Source: CAVZLD01 sp964522605 (GTDB lineage Bacteria; Planctomycetota; Planctomycetia; Pirellulales; Pirellulaceae). From it: a DNA stretch of 7,766 nt. Positions 1-7,215 of this stretch are shown here, one piece after another; positions within the stretch are counted from its first letter, which is position 1, and each line of letters begins with the position of its first letter. The notes under the pieces are model-generated. The model saw only the letters and a list, made by a program, of their open reading frames with translations, made no database searches and was not told the origin of the DNA. The stretch spans positions 1-7,766 of the forward strand of contig CAZFWV010000324.1 of NCBI GenBank assembly GCA_964522605.1. The letters are read 5' to 3'. Position numbers and translations under genes: made by a program.

Positions 1-1838
1 CCGTATTCGTCGACCCAGAATCGCCCGGCGGTGAAACGGTGATAGCGCAACATATCCATGACGCCCACGGCCGGCAGACAGGCCCCAAATAATTCCGGTC
101 GTTGCGTCAGCGCGGCGCCCACCAGCAAGCCGCCGTTACTGCCCCCTTGAATGGCCAAACGTTCCGGACACGTGTACTGCTGATCGATCAGCCATTCCGC
201 GGCTGCCAGAAAATCATCGAAGACGTTCTGCTTATTCACTGTCTTACCGGCTTGATGCCATGCTTCACCGTACTCACCCCCTCCGCGCAAATTGGCCACC
301 GCCAGTACGCCTCCCATTTCCATCCAGGCGACGTAGGCGACACTGAACGAGGGCGTAATGGGAATGTTGAAACCACCGTATCCGTACAGAAGCGTCGGCT
401 GGTTTCCATCGAGTGACACGTTCTTGCGATGGGCCAGAAACATCGGGATGCGTGTTCCATCACGACTCTCGTAGAAGACCTGGCGGACTTCGAATTGATC
501 GGCGTCGAATGCGACCTCCGACTCGCGCCACTTCTGGCTTTCCCCCGTGACCACGTCGTATCGATAGATGGTCGACGGAGTCACATAATTGGAGAACGTG
601 TAGAAGGTTTCCGTATCCTCGGGTTTTCCCAGAAATCCGCTCGCCGTTCCCAGTCCGGGAAACTGGACGTCGCGAACCGGCTGCCCTTCCCATGAGAAGA
701 TCTGCACGCGCGTTGTCGCGTCCTTTAAATACGAGGCGACGAGTTGCTGATTGAGCACGTTGACCGAGAGCAGAGTCTCTGGCGCCGCAGGGATCACCTC
801 CTGCAATGCAGACCGTCCCGGCCGATCGAGATCCATCGCGACGATCCGCTTCGTCGGTGCGTCGAGATCGGTGAGGAAATAAAATGTTCGTTCCCGGCTG
901 CCGACGAACCAAAATTGGTTGTCGAAGTCACCAATCAATTCTTGCCACGGTGCGTTCTCGGGACGGACTTCCCGGTAGAAAACCTGGTTCTGGTCGTCCG
1001 TGCTTTTCGTGATGTGCAGTACAAGGTATTGGTCGTCCTCGGTTCGCTCCAATTGGAACGTCCATTCGGGATGGTCCGGGCGGCGATAGATGAGCGGATC
1101 TTCTTCCTGCGGGGTACCAAGTCGATGGAAGTAGACCATCTGATTCAGCGCCAGGGCCTGGTACTGTTCGCCCGTTTCCGGTTCCGGGTATCTCGTGTAA
1201 TAAAACCCGTCTCCGGTTTCGTTCCAGGTCACACCACCCCAGCGCAACCATTGGAGTTGATCGGGCAGTTCATCTCCCGTTTCCAGATCGAGCACTCGCA
1301 GGGTTTTCCAATCCGATCCTGCCTCGCTGATCGTGTAGGCCAGGCGGCGCGCCTGTTCGTCGGGCTGTGCTGATGACAGCGCGACGGTTCCGTCCTCCGA
1401 CCAGGTATTCGGATCAAGGATCACGCGCGGGCTTCCGTCCAGTTCGTCCGCCATGTACAGCACGAACTGATTTTGAAGCCCATCGTTACGTTGGAAGAAG
1501 TACTTGCCGGCGACCTGACGGGGGGCCGAGTATTTTGGATAGTTCCACAGTTTTGTCAGTCGCTGTTCAATCCGCTCTCGCTCGGGAATCGATTGCAGAA
1601 ACTGCTGGGTATAGGCATTCTGCAGCTCGACCCATGCGCGCACTTCCGCCGACTCGCGCACATCGGTCTCCAGCCAGCGGTAGGGATCGGCCACGACCAC
1701 TCCGTGATATTCGTCCTGCTGCGGTTCTTGACGGGTCGGTGGCGGTGAGTTCACGGAGCTCCTTTCCGAGACGGGATTCGGGTTGGCTTCCCCCGGGGCC
1801 GTGGTTGCTGTTACGATGAGTAAGACTGCGAGTTTCAT
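1..1838 (-). CDS. Secreted prolyl oligopeptidase family serine peptidase (S9), 3' end outside the window
   Basis: Peptidase of family S9A, which cuts short peptides after proline; this copy is probably exported. The 612 residues seen here begin MKLAVLLIVTATTAPGEA, a short hydrophobic segment resembling a signal peptide. The family's N-terminal signature YHGVVVADPYRWLE lies at residues 44-57. Residues of about 60-450 fit the beta-propeller that gates the active site. The alpha/beta-hydrolase domain starts near 455, with the oxyanion-hole motif YGYGGFN (about 485-491), RGGGEYGE, and the nucleophile elbow GGSNGG with catalytic Ser567 (codon 140-138). The reading frame is open to base 1, ending in FWVDEYG. 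The catalytic Asp and His should lie in the missing portion, roughly 90-100 residues given the usual length near 700. No clear Shine-Dalgarno site precedes the ATG; the start is chosen because it gives the signal peptide. The gene is divergent from lutA. Family assignment is firm; export and exact specificity are inferred. Confidence 0.95.
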   Translation of the reverse strand, partial: MKLAVLLIVTATTAPGEANPNPVSERSSVNSPPPTRQEPQQDEYHGVVVADPYRWLETDVRESAEVRAWVELQNAYTQQFLQSIPERERIEQRLTKLWNYPKYSAPRQVAGKYFFQRNDGLQNQFVLYMADELDGSPRVILDPNTWSEDGTVALSSAQPDEQARRLAYTISEAGSDWKTLRVLDLETGDELPDQLQWLRWGGVTWNETGDGFYYTRYPEPETGEQYQALALNQMVYFHRLGTPQEEDPLIYRRPDHPEWTFQLERTEDDQYLVLHITKSTDDQNQVFYREVRPENAPWQELIGDFDNQFWFVGSRERTFYFLTDLDAPTKRIVAMDLDRPGRSALQEVIPAAPETLLSVNVLNQQLVASYLKDATTRVQIFSWEGQPVRDVQFPGLGTASGFLGKPEDTETFYTFSNYVTPSTIYRYDVVTGESQKWRESEVAFDADQFEVRQVFYESRDGTRIPMFLAHRKNVSLDGNQPTLLYGYGGFNIPITPSFSVAYVAWMEMGGVLAVANLRGGGEYGEAWHQAGKTVNKQNVFDDFLAAAEWLIDQQYTCPERLAIQGGSNGGLLVGAALTQRPELFGACLPAVGVMDMLRYHRFTAGRFWVDEY

Positions 1839-2076
1839 GGTGTCAGGATTCCGAAGACGCGGCGTGATGGTCGGTTATGTCGTGCGGCAGGGCCGCGACC
1901 CAACGGGGTGCTACCACACCCAGGTAAGGATCGCTCCCGTTGGTCGCTCGATTCGTTGCCGAGAGAACAAGATTTTCACCGTGGGCAGTGCAGTGATTGG
2001 GCCGTAGCGACCCCACTCCTGTTTTAGCCTGATCGGAGCTTCACGGACAGTCTGCAGCAAAGGATTCCGCCCCGCG
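1839..2076. promoter_or_regulatory. Divergent intergenic region between peptidase and lutA
   Basis: This 238-base spacer must carry the 5' regions of both the leftward peptidase gene and the rightward lut operon, since the two genes diverge. I could not find a -35/-10 pair that stands out on either strand. Two small hairpins are present: GCGGC-AGG-GCCGC at about 1884-1896, and GGGTG/CACCC at 1906-1910 and 1917-1921. Neither resembles a known operator. No adjacent regulator gene of the LutR type is visible. The promoter role is inferred from gene orientation only. Confidence 0.5.
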
Positions 2077-2823
2077 ATGCGAGTTGCCGTATTCATACCC
2101 TGCTACGTTGATCAGTTCTTTCCGGATGTGGGACTAGCGACCGTCGAGGTCCTCGAGCGGTGTGGTGTCGAGGTCGATTTTCCCGAAGGCCAAACCTGCT
2201 GCGGTCAACCGATGGCCAATACCGGTTGCGACGACGATGCGGCACCGCTGGCGGAGCGGTTTCTCACGGTATTCCGCGACTATCCCTACGTCGTGGCGCC
2301 TTCCGGGAGCTGCGTATCGATGGTTCGCAACCACTACGATCAGTTCTTGGAGGGGCAGCCGGGGTTTGATGAGCTGAAGGGGAAGATCTACGAACTTTGC
2401 GAGTTCCTCACGGATGTCCTGCGGATCCGGCAGTGGGAGGGACGGTTTCCCTACCGCGTTGGCTTGCACCAAAGCTGTCACGGCCTGCGAGAGTTGCGGA
2501 TGGGTCGGTGCAGCGAGCGGATGGAAGCCGATTTCAGTAAGCCGCGCCAAGTGCTGGAGATGCTGCAAGAGATTGAGTTCTCCCAATTGGAACGGCCCGA
2601 TGAGTGCTGTGGTTTCGGCGGCACGTTTGCCGTGAATGAAGAAGCAATCTCCTGTATGATGGGGCTTGATCGACTCGCCGATCATGAGCGTGCCGGCACA
2701 CAGGTCCTTACGGCTCCCGATATGTCCTGCCTGATGCACCTCCAAGGTCTATTGCAAAGAGGCAAAAAGAAGATGCATGTCATGCACATTGCTCAGATTC
2801 TGGCAGGGAGGACGGTTGACTGA
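2077..2823 (+). CDS. lutA: L-lactate oxidation complex iron-sulfur subunit LutA
   Basis: LutA (YkgE family, 248 residues, usual length) is a cytoplasmic subunit of the LutABC complex, which oxidises L-lactate to pyruvate. It consists of two cysteine-rich CCG domains like those of HdrB and GlpC. The first has Cys9, Cys41-Cys42-Gly43 in TCCGQP, and Cys79 in PSGSC. The second has Cys134, Cys177-Cys178-Gly179 in ECCGFGGTF, and Cys218 in DMSCLMH. The PSGSC and DMSCLM contexts are characteristic of LutA rather than of heterodisulfide reductase subunits. These cysteines probably hold Fe-S clusters. The ATG at 2077 is preceded by AGGA at 2061-2064, too far upstream to be a strong ribosome site, but the protein begins as family members do (VAVFIPCYVDQ). 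It overlaps lutB by one base (TGATG), which indicates translational coupling. It is the first gene of a three-gene operon. Confidence 0.95.
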   Translation: MRVAVFIPCYVDQFFPDVGLATVEVLERCGVEVDFPEGQTCCGQPMANTGCDDDAAPLAERFLTVFRDYPYVVAPSGSCVSMVRNHYDQFLEGQPGFDELKGKIYELCEFLTDVLRIRQWEGRFPYRVGLHQSCHGLRELRMGRCSERMEADFSKPRQVLEMLQEIEFSQLERPDECCGFGGTFAVNEEAISCMMGLDRLADHERAGTQVLTAPDMSCLMHLQGLLQRGKKKMHVMHIAQILAGRTVD

Positions 2824-4232
2824 TGGCGACGTCCCTCCACGATCATCCAGCCCAGGCGGAGTTGTTTGTTCGCAATCAAGAACGTGCCCACTGGCATGAT
2901 CAGGCACTGTGGTTCGTGCGGGCCAAACGCGATCGGGCCGCTGCCTCGCTGCCCGAGTGGGAGCTGTTGCGGGACAAAGCTGCCGCGATTAAGCGGCATA
3001 CGCTTTCCAACTTGGCGGATTACTTGGAACAATTTGCCGCACAAGCGGAGCAGCGCGGCGCGGTCGTGCATTGGGCGCGCGACGCGAAGGAACACAATGC
3101 GATCGTCTTGGAAATCCTCCGCCAGCACCGAGTACAACGCGTGGCAAAAAGTAAGTCCATGCTGACCGAAGAATGCCATCTCAATCCGTTCCTCGAACAG
3201 CACGACATCGAAGTCGTTGATACGGATCTGGGCGAACGGATTGTGCAACTTCGTGAAGAACCGCCGAGCCATATTGTTCTGCCGGCAATCCACATTAAAA
3301 AGGAAGAAGTCGGTGAGGTGTTCCACAAGCATCTCGGTACGGCTGCGGGCGCGTCGGATCCGAATTATTTGACGGAGGCGGCGCGGGAGCACTTGCGACA
3401 GAAGTTTGTCGCGGCCGAGGCGGGGCTGACCGGAGTTAATTTTGCGATTGCCGAGACGGGTGGTTTGGTGGTCTGCACGAACGAAGGCAATGCGGATCTG
3501 GGTGTTGCCCTCCCTCGCTTGCACATCGCCAGCATGGGTATCGAAAAATTGGTTCCCGGACTGGACGAACTGGCGGTCTTCATCCGCCTGCTGGCGCGCA
3601 GCGCAACAGGCCAGCCCATCACGACCTATACCTCGCACTTCCACGGGCCCCTGCCCGGCGGTGAACTGCACATTGTGATTGTCGATAACGGCCGCAGCCG
3701 CCTGCTCGGCGATACCCATCACCGCAGCTCGCTCTGTTGCATCCGCTGTGGCGCCTGCATGAATACGTGTCCCGTCTATCGACGCAGTGGGGGGCACAGC
3801 TACGATGCGACGATTCCCGGTCCCATCGGTTCAATTCTGGGGCCGATGCGCGATGTGGCGCAACACCACAGCCTGCCCTTCGCCTGCAGTCTTTGCGGAT
3901 CCTGTACGGATGTTTGTCCCGTGAAAATCGATCTGCACCATCAACTTTATCTGTTGCGGCAGACGGTTTTCCACACGGGGCATCTGGCCTGGCAGAAACG
4001 GTGGGGCATGAAGTGGGCCCGATGGCTGATGGGAGGGGCCGGGCGGTTTAACTTCGCCGGCAAACTGGCACGCTGGTTCGTCCCCTGGATGCCTCGGTTC
4101 CTGATCTACAATCGGCTCAATGCGTGGGGACGTCAGCGTGAGTTGCCTCCGATGCCTCGACATAGTTTCCGAGAGCTCTATCGTCGGCGACAGGATGGTC
4201 GCGGTAGCGAAGCGCCGAAGCGAGGTAGGTGA
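2823..4232 (+). CDS. lutB: L-lactate oxidation complex iron-sulfur subunit LutB
   Basis: LutB (YkgF family, 469 residues, close to the family's usual length) is the central subunit of the cytoplasmic L-lactate oxidation complex. Residues of about 60-300 form the LUD domain, including the conserved stretches KSKSMLTEE (109-117), FAIAETGGLVVCTNEGN (207-223) and SHFHGPLPGGELHIV (271-285). A ferredoxin-type domain follows with two 4Fe-4S motifs: Cys306, Cys309, Cys312 and Cys316 in CIRCGACMNTCPVY, and Cys355, Cys358, Cys361 and Cys365 in CSLCGSCTDVCPVKIDLH. The C-terminal region (about 380-469) matches the helical tail typical of LutB, including the basic end RELYRRRQ. The start ATG shares its first base with the lutA stop codon. 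A 43-base spacer leads to lutC. All expected cluster ligands are present, so the protein looks intact. Confidence 0.96.
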   Translation: MATSLHDHPAQAELFVRNQERAHWHDQALWFVRAKRDRAAASLPEWELLRDKAAAIKRHTLSNLADYLEQFAAQAEQRGAVVHWARDAKEHNAIVLEILRQHRVQRVAKSKSMLTEECHLNPFLEQHDIEVVDTDLGERIVQLREEPPSHIVLPAIHIKKEEVGEVFHKHLGTAAGASDPNYLTEAAREHLRQKFVAAEAGLTGVNFAIAETGGLVVCTNEGNADLGVALPRLHIASMGIEKLVPGLDELAVFIRLLARSATGQPITTYTSHFHGPLPGGELHIVIVDNGRSRLLGDTHHRSSLCCIRCGACMNTCPVYRRSGGHSYDATIPGPIGSILGPMRDVAQHHSLPFACSLCGSCTDVCPVKIDLHHQLYLLRQTVFHTGHLAWQKRWGMKWARWLMGGAGRFNFAGKLARWFVPWMPRFLIYNRLNAWGRQRELPPMPRHSFRELYRRRQDGRGSEAPKRGR

Positions 4233-4263
4233 ACGTCGGGAATGTCTGTAGGCACGAGGGGAG

Positions 4264-4268
4264 AGGAG
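4264..4268 (+). promoter_or_regulatory. Ribosome binding site of lutC
   Basis: AGGAG lies seven bases before the ATG at 4276, within the purine-rich run GGGGAGAGGAGA. It is the clearest Shine-Dalgarno site in the window. It fixes the lutC start and explains how lutC is translated although it is not coupled to lutB by overlap. Confidence 0.75.
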
Positions 4269-4275
4269 ACGTACG

Positions 4276-4881
4276 ATGGGGTCCGCACGGGAAAGCATGT
4301 TGGCCGCAATTCGCCGCGAGCCCTGGGAGTCGCAGCCGCGCCCGGAACTCCACGAATCCTGGACGCGGTACGAAGATCCGATGACTCAGTTCGCGACCGT
4401 GCTTGAGTCAGTAGGTGGCTGCGCTCATCAGGTGGCAGATCTTGCCGCGGTCAATACCGTGCTTAACGATCTCGCTGCTTATCGTGAAGCGGATTTGCGC
4501 AGTTCGCTTGTTTCCGGCGTCGGAGAATCGGCGATTGACCCGCGAGAGATCGAAGACCCGCATGCGCTTCAGCGAATCGATTTTGCGATTCTGTCGGGAC
4601 ATTTCGCCGTTGCCGAGAATGCCGCAATTTGGGTCACGCATCCGGAAGTACGCCACCGCGCAGTGTATTTCTTGACACAGCACCTCGCCCTCGTCTTGGC
4701 GGCAGATCAAATCGTGCACAACATGCACGAGGCCTATGCACGAATCTCCTTTGATCAGCCCGGTTTCGGCTGCTTTATCTCGGGGCCGTCCAAAACGGCG
4801 GACATTGAGCAGTCGCTGGTGATCGGCGCGCATGGTCCAAGGTCACTAAATGTGTTCTTGGTCGATCGATGGGAAGCCTGA
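4276..4881 (+). CDS. lutC: L-lactate oxidation complex subunit LutC (LUD domain)
   Basis: LutC (YkgG family) is a single LUD domain of 201 residues, slightly shorter than many homologues, and the third subunit needed for growth on L-lactate through LutABC. Family hallmarks are the ILSGHFAVAENAAIWVT segment (105-121) and the C-terminal signature SGPSKTADIEQSLVIGAHGP (169-188), followed by SLNVFLV. It has no cysteine clusters, as expected for this subunit. The ATG at 4276 has a good ribosome site seven bases upstream. The gene follows lutB by 43 bases on the same strand, so it is probably co-transcribed. No lactate permease (LutP) or GntR-type LutR regulator is visible beside it. Nothing in the sequence suggests damage. 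Confidence 0.94.
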   Translation: MGSARESMLAAIRREPWESQPRPELHESWTRYEDPMTQFATVLESVGGCAHQVADLAAVNTVLNDLAAYREADLRSSLVSGVGESAIDPREIEDPHALQRIDFAILSGHFAVAENAAIWVTHPEVRHRAVYFLTQHLALVLAADQIVHNMHEAYARISFDQPGFGCFISGPSKTADIEQSLVIGAHGPRSLNVFLVDRWEA

Positions 4882-5175
4882 CAACCGAACGCAGCCGATC
4901 GGTTCATCTTGGGTCGCGAATGGCCTTTCAAGCTCTACTTTGTGCGCAAATCCACCGTCGTCATTATCCGAATCGGTGACTTTTTCGCGCAATAAGCCTC
5001 CTTTTTTGCTCCCCGGCATGACGCGTGGGCACTTGCCGCCCGACGTCGCACGTTAACGCCGTCACGGGATGAACTCGACGAATCCTTGATTCTCCTCGAC
5101 TCCGGGGATACGATCGAAGAATGGAGGGGTAGCGGGTGATTCCCCGATCTTTTTTCCTCTCCGCACCTCGGACTC
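4882..5175. other. Intergenic spacer between lutC and the Wzz-like gene
   Basis: This stretch of 294 bases has no convincing gene. Directly after the lutC stop there is a 6-bp inverted repeat (AACCGA at 4883-4888, TCGGTT at 4899-4904, 10-base loop). It has no following T-run, so it is not a good intrinsic terminator. A candidate promoter for the downstream gene lies at 5086-5114. The change of function between lutC and the next gene, and the length of the gap, suggest separate transcription units. Confidence 0.5.
5086..5114 (+). promoter_or_regulatory. Candidate sigma70-type promoter of the Wzz-like gene
   Basis: TTGATT (5086-5091) and TACGAT (5109-5114) are separated by 17 bases, the ideal spacing. 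Each matches four of six consensus positions. Transcription would start near 5121 and leave a leader of about 55 bases before the ATG at 5176. It was found by eye and a match of this quality can arise by chance. Confidence 0.35.
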
Positions 5176-6915
5176 ATGGAGTCGTCGGTTCGGTACGCAG
5201 TTGACGGCATGCAGAGGAGCAACGATATTTCGCCGCATCACTCAGCTCGAAAGCGACGCTTGTGTCTCTTCGTGGGGACGTTTCTCGTTTGTTGTACGGC
5301 AGGAATGGCCTTTACGTTCCTGCGACCGGCGGTCTACCTGAGCACAGCGACATTATCTGTTTCGCGGCGCACGACGTCGTCCGAACAGAATCCAGCCTAT
5401 GACACTTCGCAGCAGGACATCAGTATCCTCGCGGTCCAGCGTCATCTCGCTTCCAACCCGTCCGTTATCGCGGACGTTTTCGAGAGGTTTGCTGAGCAGT
5501 TCGAATCCGGAAACTTCGAGCGTGCCGATGGCTCGGTGCCGGATTTTGCGGAAGTGACGAAAATGCTCAGCGCGTACGCGGTCCCCGAGACGAATCTTCT
5601 CGAATTGCGTGCGGAGGGCGGTCAGCCGGCGGAGTTGACTTACCTGGTCCAAACCTGGATCGACGTATTTCTCGCCGGGCAGGCCAATGCGGAGCGGCAG
5701 ACGGCCCAATCGACCAGTCAGGCGATTGAAAAGCAACGCAACGAGTTGGAATCGCGAGTTGCGGCAAAGCGCGACGAGCTGGCCGCTTTTCGCGAAACGT
5801 ACGACATCGCGTCGATCCAGCGTGAGGAAAACCGCACGCTGGCACGACTGAACGGACTTACGAAATCGCTGGCTGCGGCCGAAGAAGCGGAAGCCACGGC
5901 GACGGCCCGTGTTGAAGCGCTTGAAGCTACGCTGAAGGCAGGTCTGCCGATTCAGCCCAGTGAGGCGGACCAGGTTCTTGCCGAGATGGAAACGCGTGCC
6001 GCTGAAGCGCATGCCTGGCTTCGTGAAAGGGAGGCGGTCGCCACGTCAACCTACCTGGACCAGGATAAGAGAGTGGTGAAGGTGAAGGAGTTCGTTGAGC
6101 TTCTTGATCGAGCGATCCAGGAGCGACACGCAAAATTGGGTGAACGCGAGTTGTCGAACGCGCAATTGGAGATGGCGGCCGCACAGAAGACGGTGGCAAA
6201 ACTCCGAGATGAATTGGCCAAGCAGGAGCAGGTCGTTGCTGAATTCACGACTCGTTTCGCGGAACACGAGGCACTCGTGGAAGACTTGCGACAATTGGAA
6301 TCCCTGCACCGACAATTGCAAGAGCGAGCGGTGCAGACCGAAGTCGTGCGCGAAGCTTTGCCCCCCGAGCTGAGTGTGACACAGAATGCCACCATTCCGC
6401 AGCGACCGATCCGACCGGATTACGATCGCGATGCCCTGATCACTCTGGGCGTCTCACTCCTCGCGGCGTTGTTCGCCGTGACCGTCGATTGGTTGGAAAC
6501 CCGCCCACGCCGGCGGCCGGCACCGATGCAGGCACTCGAGACACGAACCGTCTACTACCCGTTGCTCGATTCTCAGGTGGCCGTCGGTCATCGGATGCCC
6601 GTGGTCGGGAACTTGATCGAATCCGCCGCTGGTTCCGACCCCGCCCCGCGTCAGCTACCGCAAAGCGAAGCGGGGCGATCGGTAGCGCCCCCGGGTTTGT
6701 TGCGCCAACTGGACGATGCGATCCAGGCTCAGGATGCGGATGCCGCACGACGCCTGGCGCATGCGATGAAGGACGCCGCCCGTCAGCTCGCTGCGGTCGG
6801 CGCCGAGGAAGCCGCTGCGGACATCGAGGAGTCGGCCGCACGCAATGATCTGGAATCCGCCAGCCAACAGATGTTACGTTTGCGTGAAGCGATCGATCAG
6901 TTGGTTCGCGAGTGA
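5176..6915 (+). CDS. Wzz/GumC-like polysaccharide chain-length protein with C-terminal Hpt-like domain
   Basis: Inner-membrane protein of 579 residues with the build of polysaccharide co-polymerases, which set chain length in O-antigen, capsule or exopolysaccharide export. Membrane segment 1 is about 29-49. The Wzz-type N-terminal periplasmic part follows (YLSTATLSVSRR near 54-65). Long coiled coils span about 183-253 and 312-392. The proline-rich PQRPIRPD motif (408-415) precedes membrane segment 2 (about 420-438). The C-terminus is therefore cytoplasmic. It carries no Walker motifs and no tyrosine-rich tail, so it is not a Wzc-type kinase. Residues 507-579 instead resemble a histidine phosphotransfer domain: a helix with LAHAMKDAARQLAA, candidate phospho-His529 and Lys532, then two further helices. 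The usual Gly after the Lys is Asp533. The linker keeps MPVVGNL (474-480), reminiscent of the segment that opens the kinase domain in Wzc-like proteins. The start is uncertain: Met12 (base 5209) is an alternative, and neither has a strong ribosome site. The Wzz-like call is firm; the Hpt call is likely. Confidence 0.82.
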   Translation: MESSVRYAVDGMQRSNDISPHHSARKRRLCLFVGTFLVCCTAGMAFTFLRPAVYLSTATLSVSRRTTSSEQNPAYDTSQQDISILAVQRHLASNPSVIADVFERFAEQFESGNFERADGSVPDFAEVTKMLSAYAVPETNLLELRAEGGQPAELTYLVQTWIDVFLAGQANAERQTAQSTSQAIEKQRNELESRVAAKRDELAAFRETYDIASIQREENRTLARLNGLTKSLAAAEEAEATATARVEALEATLKAGLPIQPSEADQVLAEMETRAAEAHAWLREREAVATSTYLDQDKRVVKVKEFVELLDRAIQERHAKLGERELSNAQLEMAAAQKTVAKLRDELAKQEQVVAEFTTRFAEHEALVEDLRQLESLHRQLQERAVQTEVVREALPPELSVTQNATIPQRPIRPDYDRDALITLGVSLLAALFAVTVDWLETRPRRRPAPMQALETRTVYYPLLDSQVAVGHRMPVVGNLIESAAGSDPAPRQLPQSEAGRSVAPPGLLRQLDDAIQAQDADAARRLAHAMKDAARQLAAVGAEEAAADIEESAARNDLESASQQMLRLREAIDQLVRE

Positions 6916-7028
6916 GTTGGCGGCTGTGCCAGGGCAGTCGACATTCACGGAGGAATATGACCAAGTGGGCAACTTTGGCTGGTTAGTCACGCCGTGCGTT
7001 CCACTGCTTGCGGGCGCGGGACCTCGAG

Positions 7029-7049
7029 GGGCCTGGTGGCCCGCCTTTT
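7029..7049 (+). terminator. Weak terminator-like hairpin after the Wzz-like gene
   Basis: GGGCC (7029-7033) and GGCCC (7038-7042) pair across a TGGT loop and are followed by GCC and four T residues. The 5-bp all-GC stem and short T-run make it at best a modest intrinsic terminator. It lies 113 bases after the stop codon of the Wzz-like gene, on the expected strand. Confidence 0.3.
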
Positions 7050-7061
7050 CCGTCCGCGGGG

Positions 7062-7128
7062 TCGGATCCATGAGCATGATTGGAGCATTTGCATACCGTT
7101 TCCCTCTGTGCGTCGGACGTGGATCCGA
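7062..7128. repeat. Long-range inverted repeat, 9-bp arms
   Basis: TCGGATCCA (7062-7070) and TGGATCCGA (7120-7128) are perfect inverted copies 49 bases apart. Pairing can extend inward by one G-U and one G-C pair (7071-7072 with 7119-7118). It can extend outward by four G-C pairs (GGGG 7058-7061 with CCCC 7132-7135) across a three-base bulge. The loop contains GAGCAT twice (7072-7077, 7083-7088). This could be a folded RNA or a protein-binding pair; the sequence alone does not decide. Confidence 0.55.
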
Positions 7129-7153
7129 TTGCCCCCGGGCCGTTTCGGCGGGG

Positions 7154-7169
7154 CGAACCGGCGAACCGG
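7154..7169 (+). repeat. Tandem 8-base direct repeat
   Basis: CGAACCGG occurs twice with no spacer (7154-7161 and 7162-7169), just before the palindrome GGACGTCC (7171-7178). No function is evident. Confidence 0.5.
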
Positions 7170-7187
7170 GGGACGTCCGGTCTGGGC

Positions 7188-7215
7188 TTGCTCGGACGAG
7201 GGCCTTTGGTAGACT
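7188..7215 (+). promoter_or_regulatory. Possible promoter upstream of the tRNA
   Basis: TTGCTC (7188-7193) and TAGACT (7210-7215) are 16 bases apart, each matching four of six consensus positions. It would give a leader of about 160 bases before the tRNA, which is long but possible because tRNA precursors are processed. Nothing closer to the tRNA looked better. Low confidence. Confidence 0.22.

Noticed and set aside
744..1373. 209-codon open frame on the plus strand
   Set aside because: It is antisense to the prolyl oligopeptidase, which has a continuous frame with catalytic motifs.
1911..2096. 61-codon open frame on the minus strand in the divergent spacer
   Set aside because: It overlaps the start of lutA, has no motif, and occupies the region needed for promoters.
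2134..2745. 203-codon open frame on the minus strand
   Set aside because: It is antisense to lutA, whose cysteine motifs are unmistakable; no recognisable protein.
2793..3797. 334-codon open frame on the minus strand
   Set aside because: It lies wholly opposite lutB apart from its end, shows no family motif, and lutB has clear conserved domains on the plus strand; it is a GC-driven antisense shadow.
4883..4904. Inverted repeat AACCGA/TCGGTT directly after lutC
   Set aside because: Only 6 bp with a 10-base loop and no T-run, so not supported as an intrinsic terminator.
5353..6012. 219-codon open frame on the minus strand
   Set aside because: It is antisense to the coiled-coil region of the Wzz-like protein; Arg/Phe-rich with no motif.
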